Origin: Nocardia anaemiae NBRC 100462
GTDB lineage: Bacteria; Actinomycetota; Actinomycetes; Mycobacteriales; Mycobacteriaceae
Length of the DNA: 45,299 bases
NCBI RefSeq assembly: GCF_001612725.1
Contig: NZ_BDAZ01000081.1
Coordinates: 1-45,299 of the forward strand
Reading direction: 5' to 3'
The notes beneath the pieces are model-generated. The model saw only the letters and a list, made by a program, of their open reading frames with translations. It made no database searches and was not told the origin of the DNA. Position numbers and translations under genes: made by a program. Shown one piece after another: positions 31,308-38,734 of this stretch (within the stretch, counting starts at the first letter, position 1; each line of letters opens with the position of its first letter).

Positions 31308-31612
31308 CCGCCAAGAGTCTGGCGGCCGAACGCACCGCATTGGCGTGGCGGCGCACGGCCATTGCCGCGATGGTCGTCGCAGCGCTTTTCGTCAATCATG
31401 CCGCGAGCAACGGGTGGCGGGCCGTCGCCATCGCACCGACCGGCGCGGCGATCACCATGGCAGCCGTTGCGGCCCTGTCCTTTTCGCGCAATCGCGCCTT
31501 GCATCATGGACGCTACGGCCACGGCGGGGGAGCCATTGCCGCGACGGTGCTGGCGGTGCTGGCCGTCGCATGCGTCGCGGCCGCAATCGGGTTTACGGAT
31601 CCACGGCCCTAA
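31304..31612 (+). CDS. Second DUF202 membrane protein
   Basis: Membrane protein of 102 residues with the shorter DUF202 signature SLAAERTALAWRRTAIAAM near the N-terminus. Three hydrophobic segments are visible, including IAAMVVAALFVNHAAS and IAATVLAVLAVACVAAAIGF. The ATG overlaps the preceding DUF202 stop by 4 bases, so the two probably make a hetero-oligomer. The head-to-tail pair of DUF202 genes is common in actinobacteria. Role unknown. Confidence 0.82.
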   Translation: MTAKSLAAERTALAWRRTAIAAMVVAALFVNHAASNGWRAVAIAPTGAAITMAAVAALSFSRNRALHHGRYGHGGGAIAATVLAVLAVACVAAAIGFTDPRP

Positions 31613-31660
31613 TGCTTTGCGGGCCCGACATGTTCGGCTGACAAGCACAGGAGGATGGAT

Positions 31661-33559
31661 ATGAGCACAGCGACCGAGCCGAGCGAATTCATCGTCGCCG
31701 AGCAGCAACGAGCGGCTGCCACACTGCCCACCGATATGGACGACCTAGCGGATGCGGACCGCGGGTTCATCGCGGCACTCGAGCCCGGTGAGGTGCGCGC
31801 GTCGAACGGAAAGCTGGTGTGGGACAACGACTCCTACGCATTCCTGCAGGGCAGCTGCCCGGCCTCGGTCAATCCGAGCCTGTGGCGGCAGTCCGGTCTG
31901 GTCGTCAAGCAGGGACTGTACGAGGTCGCCGCGGGTATCTATCAGATTCGCGGGCTCGACCTTTCGAATATGACGCTGATCGAGGGCGACACCGGTGTGC
32001 TCGTGATCGATCCGCTGATCTCGGCCGAGACCGCAGCGGCGGGCCTGGCGCTCTATCGCGCGCACCGGGGCGATCGACCGGTGACCGGATTGATCTATAC
32101 CCATTCCCACGCCGACCATTTCGGCGGTGCGATGGGTGTGACGACGGTCGACGATGTTGCCGCGGGCCGCTGCCCGGTGCTCGCACCGGCCGGATTCCTC
32201 GAGCATGCGGTTGCCGAAAACATCTATGCCGGAACGGCGATGGCGCGTCGGTCGGCCTATATGTACGGCGCGGTGCTGCCGCGAGGTCCGAAGGGGCAGG
32301 TCGGGGCCGGGCTCGGACAGACCACGTCACTCGGCACGGTCACCTTGATTCCACCGACAGTGGATATCACCACCACCGGTCAGGAAGAGACGGTCGACGG
32401 GATTCGGATCGTCTTCCAGCTCACCCCTGGTACCGAGGCGCCCGCCGAGATGAACTTCTACTTCCCGGATATGCGTGCGCTGTGCATGGCCGAAAACGCA
32501 ACGCACACGATGCACAACCTGCTGACGCTGCGTGGCGCGCTGGTGCGTGACCCGCGGGTGTGGGCCAAGTATTTGACCGAGTCGATCAATCTGTTCGCCC
32601 GCAATTCCGATGTGGTCTTCGCCTCGCACCATTGGCCGACCTGGGGTACCGATCGGCTGGTGGAATACCTTTCGCTGCAACGGGACCTGTATGGATACCT
32701 GCACGACCAGACGGTGCGCAGGCTCAATCAGGGGTATCTCGGCAGTGAGATCGCGGAGATGCTGGAGTTGCCACCGGCCATCTGCGATGCGTGGCATACG
32801 CACGGGTACTACGGGTCGGTCAGCCACAATGTCAAGGCTATCTATCAGCGTTACATGGGGTGGTTCGACGGCAATCCTGCGCATCTGTGGGAGCATCCGC
32901 CGGTCGAATCCGCAAGACGCCATGTGGAATTCATGGGCGGTGCCGACGAGGTGCTGCGTAAGGCGCAAACCGCCTATGACGCAGGGGATTACCGCTGGGT
33001 CGCGCAGGTGGTCAACTACGTCATTTTCGCCGACCCGTCGAACGAGGCGGCGAAAGCATTGCAGGCCAAAACCTTCGAGCAGCTCGGCTATGGCGCGGAG
33101 AACGCTACCTGGCGCAACTTCTACCTCAGCGGCGCCTACGAGCTGCGCAACGGCTCATTCGGGACGCCGACGTCGACCAATGCGCCCACGATGCTCGAGG
33201 CCTTGACCATCGAGCAGATCTTCGATGCGATAGCGCTGCGCATCGACGGACCCAAGGCGTGGAATCTGCGCGTGATGATCGACTGGCACATTACCGATGA
33301 AAAACGCACCTACCGTCTCGAACTGCGCAACGGCCTGATGGTTCACTACGACAAGCCAGACGGCGCCGAGTTACCCGATCCTGACGCATCTTTCACTTTG
33401 ACGAGGCCGATCCTGATTCGAGCCTTGTTGACAGGCGAGAATCTCGGCGCACTGGTCGCCGCGGGTGATATCGCCATTACCGGGAATCCCAGCAGGCTGA
33501 ACGCGGTGGTCGGTGTGATCGACGCGCCGGACCCGAACTTCGCCATCGTCACTCCGTGA
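31661..33559 (+). CDS. Alkyl/aryl sulfatase, metallo-beta-lactamase fold (SdsA1-like)
   Basis: Zinc-dependent sulfatase of 632 residues, likely able to hydrolyse alkyl sulfates such as SDS to an alcohol and sulfate. The metal motif THSHADHFGG is at about residues 145-155. A middle dimerisation region follows (YGSVSHNVKAIYQRYMGW). The C-terminal SCP2-like lipid-binding domain has WHITDEKRTYRLELRNG. The ATG at 31661 has AGGAGG at 6 bases; ATG 31655 abuts the ribosome site directly and is unlikely. No signal peptide is visible, in contrast to the secreted Pseudomonas enzyme. It starts 48 bases after the DUF202 pair. Confidence 0.92.
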   Translation: MSTATEPSEFIVAEQQRAAATLPTDMDDLADADRGFIAALEPGEVRASNGKLVWDNDSYAFLQGSCPASVNPSLWRQSGLVVKQGLYEVAAGIYQIRGLDLSNMTLIEGDTGVLVIDPLISAETAAAGLALYRAHRGDRPVTGLIYTHSHADHFGGAMGVTTVDDVAAGRCPVLAPAGFLEHAVAENIYAGTAMARRSAYMYGAVLPRGPKGQVGAGLGQTTSLGTVTLIPPTVDITTTGQEETVDGIRIVFQLTPGTEAPAEMNFYFPDMRALCMAENATHTMHNLLTLRGALVRDPRVWAKYLTESINLFARNSDVVFASHHWPTWGTDRLVEYLSLQRDLYGYLHDQTVRRLNQGYLGSEIAEMLELPPAICDAWHTHGYYGSVSHNVKAIYQRYMGWFDGNPAHLWEHPPVESARRHVEFMGGADEVLRKAQTAYDAGDYRWVAQVVNYVIFADPSNEAAKALQAKTFEQLGYGAENATWRNFYLSGAYELRNGSFGTPTSTNAPTMLEALTIEQIFDAIALRIDGPKAWNLRVMIDWHITDEKRTYRLELRNGLMVHYDKPDGAELPDPDASFTLTRPILIRALLTGENLGALVAAGDIAITGNPSRLNAVVGVIDAPDPNFAIVTP

Positions 33560-33629
33560 GATATCGCCGCGAGGGCGCTCGGCTAAATCGCTCGACCCCG
33601 TGATGTCCTGGCACGTATGGTCGGCGACC

Positions 33630-33995
33630 ATGTCCACTGAAGCCATCGACAAGTCCGTACCTTTGCGCGAGCGCCTGCGCACGGCGCTGTCCGCCGCGAT
33701 GAAGACCCGCGACCGCAGCGCGATCTCCGGACTGCGCTCGGCCCTCGGTGCCATCGATAACGCCGAAGCCATCGACACCGTGGACATCGAGGCCGGTGCC
33801 ATCGAGACCAGCGCGGTCGGCCTCGGCGCCGCCGAAGCTCGCCGCCGCGATCTCACCGAGGCCGATATCGAACAGATCGTCCGCGCCGAAATCACCGACC
33901 GGCAGCAGGTCGCCGCCGAATACGACACTCTCGGCCGCTCCGAGCATGGCGACCTGTTGCGCGCCGAAGCCGCCGCGCTCGAGGCGCTGCTCTAG
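33630..33995 (+). CDS. GatB/YqeY domain-containing protein
   Basis: Short protein of 121 residues related to YqeY and the tail of GatB, a domain that recognises tRNA. Features are LRERLRTALSAAMKTRDRSA, SALRSALGAIDNAE-like helices near residue 30, and DIEQIVRAEITDRQQVAAEY. The usual C-terminal part of about 25 residues is missing, although the frame ends with a clean stop (EAAALEALL). ATG 33630 has no ribosome site; a TATGGT hexamer lies 8 bases upstream, consistent with leaderless expression. Confidence 0.85.
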   Translation: MSTEAIDKSVPLRERLRTALSAAMKTRDRSAISGLRSALGAIDNAEAIDTVDIEAGAIETSAVGLGAAEARRRDLTEADIEQIVRAEITDRQQVAAEYDTLGRSEHGDLLRAEAAALEALL

Positions 33996-33999
33996 GTAT

Positions 34000-34350
34000 C
34001 CGACGTCGGGCGCTCCTGCGCGTGCGGTGATGGTGCGGGACGCCCTCGCCGGTGGTCGTGCGCGCGTCATCGTCGCACGCGGTGTCCGTCGTCGGGCGTG
34101 CGGTGATGGTGCGGACGCCGTGGTTGCTGGTCGTGCGCGCGTCATAGTCGCACGCGGTGCCTGTCGTCGGGCGCTCTCGCGCGTGCCGTGACGGGTGTGG
34201 GCCGCTTGGTTGGCCGAGTGCGCGTCATCGTCGCACGTGGGAGCTGACGCCGAAAGCGCTCGCGCGTACCGAGATTGGAGCGGGCCTGGATGGTGGTTGA
34301 GATCCGACACACCGATACCCGACGTCGAAAGCTCTCCCGTGCGGGGGAGC
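34000..34350. repeat. Degenerate tandem repeat of about 75 bp
   Basis: CGCGTCAT(C/A)GTCGCACG occurs at 34063, 34138 and 34221 (spacing 75 and 83). It is preceded each time by a CGTCGGGCG-type segment and, in the first two, by GTGCGGTGATGGTGCGG. Further decayed copies of the CGTCGGGCGCTC part appear near 34250 and 34323. Frames through it encode Arg-rich repeats on both strands and are not convincing genes. Confidence 0.7.
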
Positions 34351-34660
34351 GCGACACTGGTTGCCGCCGAGCAATTCATCGTCGCACCGCTTCGTATTGT
34401 CGCCCATCGAGGCAATCGTGCTGACCGGTCTGAATCTCGCACCTCGGCATACGACGGCGCGCTTGACTGGGTGCGCAGTGGAGTTGCGTACGGCGAATTC
34501 GGCCGTGCTGCAGTCGAATCCGCTGTCCGAGCCGGGCGCTATGCGGCTCTGGTGCCACGTCCGGATTGCTTGCCGCGCTATCCGCTTCCGGCAGCTCGCC
34601 GAGCGTAGTCATATGGCGTTCGAACTCATTGTGGGCGATCACCATTCGGCTACCTTCGAC

Positions 34661-34695
34661 GGAACCCGGAACCCGGAACCCGGAACCCGGAACCC
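34661..34695. repeat. Five tandem copies of GGAACCC
   Basis: Five perfect head-to-tail copies of the 7-base unit GGAACCC lie 52 bases beyond the C-terminal end of the minus-strand DUF1990 gene. Perfect short tandem repeats of this kind often change copy number. The surrounding 34362-34747 has no gene that I trust. Confidence 0.9.
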
Positions 34696-34747
34696 GCGGC
34701 ACGGCGCACGAGCAGCGATACGGCAGAAGCTACCTGGACACACAGAA

Positions 34748-35266
34748 CTAGGTGGAGGTCGGGAGCGTATCGATGTACTTTCCGGCGATGATGCGCTGGA
34801 TTGTTCGAACCACGGGGCCGCCGAGCCGGACGTACCAGGCCCCGGGGCGGGAGAAGGCCGTGACCATGCCGTAGACGGAGTCATCGGTGGGGTCGTATTC
34901 GACGGCGAACAGTTCCTCGCCGATTTCCGGATGTCCGGGCAGCGTGCCGTAGGCGAAGCCGCGCCGGTCGGGTTCGGCGAGGACATACACGATCCGACAC
35001 GGTGCGGTGATGCCGACCGGACCGATGCCCAACCGCACCGTCAGCCGTGTCCCCGGCTCCGCGGTCGGTGTGTCTGCCTCCCGAAAGATGCCGGTGCCCT
35101 TCTGCATTCGATACGCCAGGATCTCCGCACCCGCGCGCTCGAACAGCGCCCGCCCGGATCCGATGCGGCGGCGCAGTCGAAACTGGTGATATCCCGCAGG
35201 CAGCACCTCCCTGGTCGCGCCGACCTCGGTATAGGTGAACGGCGGATCCCCAAGCGCGTATCCCAT
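34748..35266 (-). CDS. DUF1990 family protein
   Basis: Cytoplasmic protein of 172 residues with the DUF1990 pattern: an N-terminal TYTEVGATREVLPAGYH-type strand, GRALFERAGAEILAYRMQKG near residue 40, CRIVYVLAEPDRRGFAYGTL and the end block PEIGEELFAVEYDPTDDSVYG. Function is unknown; one plant relative is a sugar-nucleotide-related protein of unclear role. It ends beside the GGAACCC array and is followed downstream only by repeats. The ATG start is clear, though the ribosome site is weak. Confidence 0.88.
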   Translation of the reverse strand: MGYALGDPPFTYTEVGATREVLPAGYHQFRLRRRIGSGRALFERAGAEILAYRMQKGTGIFREADTPTAEPGTRLTVRLGIGPVGITAPCRIVYVLAEPDRRGFAYGTLPGHPEIGEELFAVEYDPTDDSVYGMVTAFSRPGAWYVRLGGPVVRTIQRIIAGKYIDTLPTST

Positions 35267-35335
35267 AACCCGATCCTCGTCCCGGATCCGTCACGACGGA
35301 AGAGCATCCTCCGAAGCTCCTGCTCGGCCGCGGAT

Positions 35336-35881
35336 TCATGTCACCGGTTTCAGTCGTAGTGGAGTTGGGTGCAGTAGTCCGAGTGGATCGATGTACTCAC
35401 GTCGGCTGTGCCCGCTCGCATCTCGTCTCGCACCCCAATGCAGGCACGCCGCAGCTGCGCAACCCTCATGTCCCGCCGCCAAGTTGCCGATTCGCGTTCC
35501 GCGTGCAACCCGCAGGCCCACCGAAACCTCTGCTTGTACCGGCTCGTACGTGGTTCGGAGCCCACCGGGGTGATCGATCGATACAACCGGTTTGCCTGCG
35601 ACCGTTCCGGCGAATACCACAATTCCGTCTCCGGCCGCGAAGACCGCTTGCCCGGGCGCGCCTGCCAGATCGACCCCGCGATGCCCGGGTAGCCAGTCCT
35701 GCGCCGGTTTGTCGAATTGCCGCACGACCGCGGGTTGTGGTTGCAGCGGCCAGCTGAACTCCCCGTGCGGAGCAGCCGAACCAGACTGTTCCGCAGCGAG
35801 TTCCAGCAGAGCGATGACGCCCAGGACGATCGAAATCAGTCGCCGACGATAGCGCCCGTCGACCCTATCGAGGCGAGTCAT
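35336..35881 (-). CDS. M23 family metallopeptidase (LytM-like)
   Basis: Exported peptidase-like protein of 181 residues. A basic N-terminus (RYRRRL) and a hydrophobic stretch ISIVLGVIALLELA act as signal or anchor. The M23 domain has GHRGVDLAG, whose His and Asp are zinc ligands, then GDGIVVFAG and SIDHPGGLRTTYEPV. The last motif, normally HxH, reads CLHWGAR, so its first histidine is cysteine; as I recall this is shared by actinobacterial relatives next to rpsB (Rv2891-like). Activity on cell-wall peptides is plausible but not certain. It follows a secreted-protein gene by 6 bases. Confidence 0.88.
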   Translation of the reverse strand: MTRLDRVDGRYRRRLISIVLGVIALLELAAEQSGSAAPHGEFSWPLQPQPAVVRQFDKPAQDWLPGHRGVDLAGAPGQAVFAAGDGIVVFAGTVAGKPVVSIDHPGGLRTTYEPVQAEVSVGLRVARGTRIGNLAAGHEGCAAAACLHWGARRDASGHSRREYIDPLGLLHPTPLRLKPVT

Positions 35882-35887
35882 CCGAGA

Positions 35888-36277
35888 TCAGCGCAGCAAC
35901 GGGAGCGGAGCCTGCTGAACCAGGTCCAGCAGCCGCGACAGCAGATCACCGAAAACCCGCGGCAACGAACTCGCCGATCCTGACCCGCCGACACGGGCGA
36001 TGTCGGTGGCGAGCGGTGCAACCCGGAGCGGATCCGGCACCCGCGCCAGCCCATTGCCTGGCCGCGGAGTCGAACAAGCCGAACCCGTGCACTCCCCGAA
36101 CACGACTTCCGATCCAGGGGCAGCGCCATCAGGCCCGGCGGGTGCCAGCGGACCCCATGGCAGCGCCACAGCAGCCCCGCCATTCGGCGGTGCGGCCGAA
36201 ACCGGCTGTGCCAGAGCGAGTGACAGCAGGAACAACGGTGGGATGAGCATCGTCATCGAGATTGCTATGCGATTCAT
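35888..36277 (-). CDS. Secreted hypothetical protein
   Basis: Protein of 129 residues with a clear Sec signal peptide: MNRIAISMTM, a hydrophobic core with LFLLSLALA and a cleavage-like VSAAPP. The mature part is Gly/Pro/Ala-rich with two cysteines (GECTGSACS) that may form a disulfide, and ends with the amphipathic VFGDLLSRLLDLVQQAPLPLL. I do not recognise a family. It is the first gene of a two-gene operon with the M23 peptidase and is divergent from rpsB, so it may help or tether the peptidase. Confidence 0.65.
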   Translation of the reverse strand: MNRIAISMTMLIPPLFLLSLALAQPVSAAPPNGGAAVALPWGPLAPAGPDGAAPGSEVVFGECTGSACSTPRPGNGLARVPDPLRVAPLATDIARVGGSGSASSLPRVFGDLLSRLLDLVQQAPLPLLR

Positions 36278-36328
36278 GCTTCAAGCGTCGGTCGCGCGCG
36301 GCACCCGCAGTACCCTCGCTTCGGCGAG

Positions 36329-36337
36329 TGTGGACAA
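36329..36337 (-). other. DnaA-box-like site upstream of rpsB
   Basis: TGTGGACAA on the plus strand is the exact complement of TTGTCCACA, the preferred actinobacterial DnaA box. A partial second copy (TTGTGGA) lies at 36348-36354. It is in the gap between the secreted-protein gene and rpsB, near the likely promoters of both. Confidence 0.45.
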
Positions 36338-36383
36338 CTTGCTTAGTTGTGGAGATTGCTCGTTTCGACCCATGACAGGGCGA

Positions 36384-36414
36384 TTTAGGAACTCACCCGC
36401 TCAGCCCGTAGACT
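36384..36414 (+). promoter_or_regulatory. Putative rpsB-tsf promoter
   Basis: TTTAGG (36384-36389) and TAGACT (36409-36414) are separated by 19 bases. They would give a leader of about 220 bases before rpsB, long enough for control by free S2, as known in other bacteria. I see no clear conserved leader fold. Confidence 0.4.
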
Positions 36415-36643
36415 GGTCGAGCGGTCTGTGCCTGCACGGACCGACTTCGCGCGCCACCCCGTGCTTGTTCGTAACGGCGCTGTTCGAACCGGAGCTCGAC
36501 TCCGTGGATCGGCAGTGCATGCGGAGCAGGGAATCATCGGCTGGTCCTGATCCTCGTGATCGGGTCCGATGATTCGGAGGCGCCAGGGCGGCGGATCACC
36601 GATTCGCCGCGGCAACCGGCAACGAAAGAGAGATACGCCCACC

Positions 36644-37483
36644 ATGGCTGTCGTAACAATGAAGCAGCTGCTCGACAGCGGCGCACACTTCGGACACCAG
36701 ACCCGGCGCTGGAACCCGAAGATGAAGCGGTTCATCTTCACCGACCGCAACGGCATCTACATCATCGACCTGCAGCAGACGCTGACATACATCGACAAGG
36801 CCTACGAGTTCGTCAAGGAGACCGTCGCCCACGGTGGCACCGTCCTCTTCGTCGGCACCAAGAAGCAGGCCCAGGAGTCGATCGCGGCCGAGGCGACTCG
36901 CGTCGGGATGCCCTACGTCAACCAGCGTTGGCTGGGTGGCATGCTCACCAACTTCTCCACCGTGCACAAGCGCCTGCAGCGCCTCAAGGAGCTCGAGGCG
37001 ATGGAGCAGACCGGTGGCTTCGAGGGTCGCACCAAGAAGGAAATCCTCATGCTCACGCGTGAGATGAACAAGCTGGAGCGCACCCTCGGCGGTATCCGCG
37101 ATATGGCCAAGGTGCCCTCGGCCATCTGGGTCGTCGACACCAACAAGGAGCACATCGCCGTCGGCGAGGCGCGCAAGCTGAACATCCCGGTCATCGCGAT
37201 CCTGGACACCAACTGCGATCCCGATCTGGTCGACTACCCGATCCCGGGTAACGACGACGCGATCCGTTCCGCCGCTCTGCTGACCAAGGTCGTCGCCTCC
37301 GCGGTGGCCGAGGGCGTGCAGGCGCGGGCCGGTATCTCCTCCGGTGACGAGAAGCCGGAAGCCGGAGCGGGCGAGCCGCTCGCCGAGTGGGAGCAGGAGC
37401 TGCTCGCGCAGGCTGCCCCCGCCGCGTCCGAGGCCGAGGCCGAGGCTGCCGCCGAGGCCCCCGCCACCCCGGCCGACGCCTGA
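36644..37483 (+). CDS. rpsB: 30S ribosomal protein S2
   Basis: Small-subunit ribosomal protein that binds late in assembly at the head-body junction. The opening VTMKQLLDSGAHFGHQTRRW and the block RNGIYIIDLQQT identify it, as do WLGGMLTNF and later PVIAILDTNCDPDLVDYPIPGN (split). The S2 fold ends near residue 235; a tail of about 45 residues rich in Ala and Glu follows. ATG 36644 is preceded by GAAAGAGAGA. tsf follows after a strong intergenic hairpin, the standard arrangement. Confidence 0.98.
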   Translation: MAVVTMKQLLDSGAHFGHQTRRWNPKMKRFIFTDRNGIYIIDLQQTLTYIDKAYEFVKETVAHGGTVLFVGTKKQAQESIAAEATRVGMPYVNQRWLGGMLTNFSTVHKRLQRLKELEAMEQTGGFEGRTKKEILMLTREMNKLERTLGGIRDMAKVPSAIWVVDTNKEHIAVGEARKLNIPVIAILDTNCDPDLVDYPIPGNDDAIRSAALLTKVVASAVAEGVQARAGISSGDEKPEAGAGEPLAEWEQELLAQAAPAASEAEAEAAAEAPATPADA

Positions 37484-37578
37484 TCGTCGCAGTGCTCGAC
37501 GGCGATGGCGGCGGGGGCCTGCGTGGTTACGCAAGCTACTGCCTGCGGCCCCGTCGCCGTCATCGCGGAGCGTCTGTT

Positions 37579-37620
37579 CACCTTGCCGACCTCTCCTGCA
37601 CAGGAGCGGTCGGCAAGGTG
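37579..37620 (+). terminator. Strong hairpin between rpsB and tsf
   Basis: CACCTTGCCGACC (37579-37591) pairs perfectly with GGTCGGCAAGGTG (37608-37620). Inside it CTCCTG (37593) pairs with CAGGAG (37601), leaving a 2-base loop. There is no T-run. It is probably an attenuator that sets the ratio of S2 to EF-Ts, or an RNase processing site. Confidence 0.75.
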
Positions 37621-37660
37621 GTGTTACCACCCGAAACAACACACAGGAGGATCGCCACCC

Positions 37661-38485
37661 ATGGCGACATACACCGCCGCTGACGTGAAGCGGCTGCGGG
37701 AGCTCACCGGCTCCGGGATGATGGACTGCAAGAACGCGCTGGTCGAGACCGACGGCGATTTCGACAAGGCCGTCGAGGTGCTGCGCATCAAGGGTGCCAA
37801 GGATGTTGGCAAGCGCGCCGAGCGCGCCACCGCCGAGGGTCTGGTCGCCGCCAAGGACGGCGTGCTGATCGAGATCAACTCCGAGACCGACTTCGTCGCC
37901 AAGAACGCCGAATTCCAGGGTCTGGCGGACAAGATCGTGACCGCCGCCGCGGCCGCCAAGCCCGCCGATCTGGACGCCCTCAAGGCGTTGGACCTGGGCG
38001 GTCAGACCGCCGATGACGCGCTGCAGGCGCTGGCCGCCAAGATCGGCGAGAAGCTCGAGCTGCGTCGGGTCGCGTCCTTCGACGGCCCTGTCGCCGTCTA
38101 CCTGCACAAGCGTGCCACCGACCTGCCGCCCGCCGTCGGCGTGCTGGTCGAGTACCAGGGCGAGGGCGACGCCGCCGCCGAGGCCGCGCGTGCGGTCGGC
38201 ATGCAGGTCGCCGCGCTCAAGGCCAAGTACCTGACCCGCGAAGATGTTCCGGCCGACGTGGTGGAGAACGAGCGCCGCATCGCCGAGCAGACCGCCAAGG
38301 AAGAAGGCAAGCCCGAGGCCGCGCTGCCGAAGATCACCGAGGGCCGCGTCAACGGCTTCTTCAAGGACGTGGTCCTGCTGGAGCAGGCGTCGGTCACCGA
38401 TTCGAAGAAGACCGTCAAGGCGCTGCTGGACGAGGCCGGTGTCACCGTGACCCGCTTCGCCCGCTTCGAGGTCGGCCAGGCCTGA
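37661..38485 (+). CDS. tsf: Translation elongation factor Ts
   Basis: Guanine-nucleotide exchange factor that recharges EF-Tu with GTP. It is 274 residues long. The UBA-like N-terminus has VKRLRELTGSGMMDCKNAL (a family signature) and the second signature is EINSETDFVAKN. The core and C-terminal dimerisation parts follow with NGFFKDVVLLEQ near the end. ATG 37661 has AGGAGG 10 bases upstream. A strong terminator follows the stop, closing the rpsB-tsf operon. Confidence 0.98.
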   Translation: MATYTAADVKRLRELTGSGMMDCKNALVETDGDFDKAVEVLRIKGAKDVGKRAERATAEGLVAAKDGVLIEINSETDFVAKNAEFQGLADKIVTAAAAAKPADLDALKALDLGGQTADDALQALAAKIGEKLELRRVASFDGPVAVYLHKRATDLPPAVGVLVEYQGEGDAAAEAARAVGMQVAALKAKYLTREDVPADVVENERRIAEQTAKEEGKPEAALPKITEGRVNGFFKDVVLLEQASVTDSKKTVKALLDEAGVTVTRFARFEVGQA

Positions 38486-38495
38486 TAACGACCGT

Positions 38496-38535
38496 GAAAC
38501 CCCTCGTGCTCCGGCTACGGTGTACGAGGGGTTTC
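38496..38535 (+). terminator. tsf terminator
   Basis: GAAACCCCTCGT (38496-38507) pairs perfectly with ACGAGGGGTTTC (38524-38535) around a 16-base loop, 10 bases after the tsf stop. The run TTTC at the end of the arm is the only T-rich part. Confidence 0.85.
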
Positions 38536-38734
38536 GGCTGTCCGGACGTTGTCCGTTCATCCGCAATTCCCGAGCCTGACCGGGCGAGTTCGTTGCGTCC
38601 GAGGGGGTCTTCTACCTACATCGAATCCGAGTAGGGCAGGATAAGGGCGCTCCGGTATTGAGCCTCCGCGTTGCCATCCGGCCCACGTGCTGTGTCGACA
38701 GACCGAAATCTATCGCCGAAGGAGACGAACACCC

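Noticed and set aside
34195..34608. A 137-codon plus-strand frame in the repeat region
   Set aside because: Its first third lies in the decayed tandem repeat, there is no ribosome site, and the sequence resembles no family.
36596..38566. A 656-residue open frame on the minus strand across rpsB and tsf
   Set aside because: It is antisense to two unmistakable, conserved genes. Long antisense frames are expected in GC-rich coding DNA and the translation has no recognisable domain.
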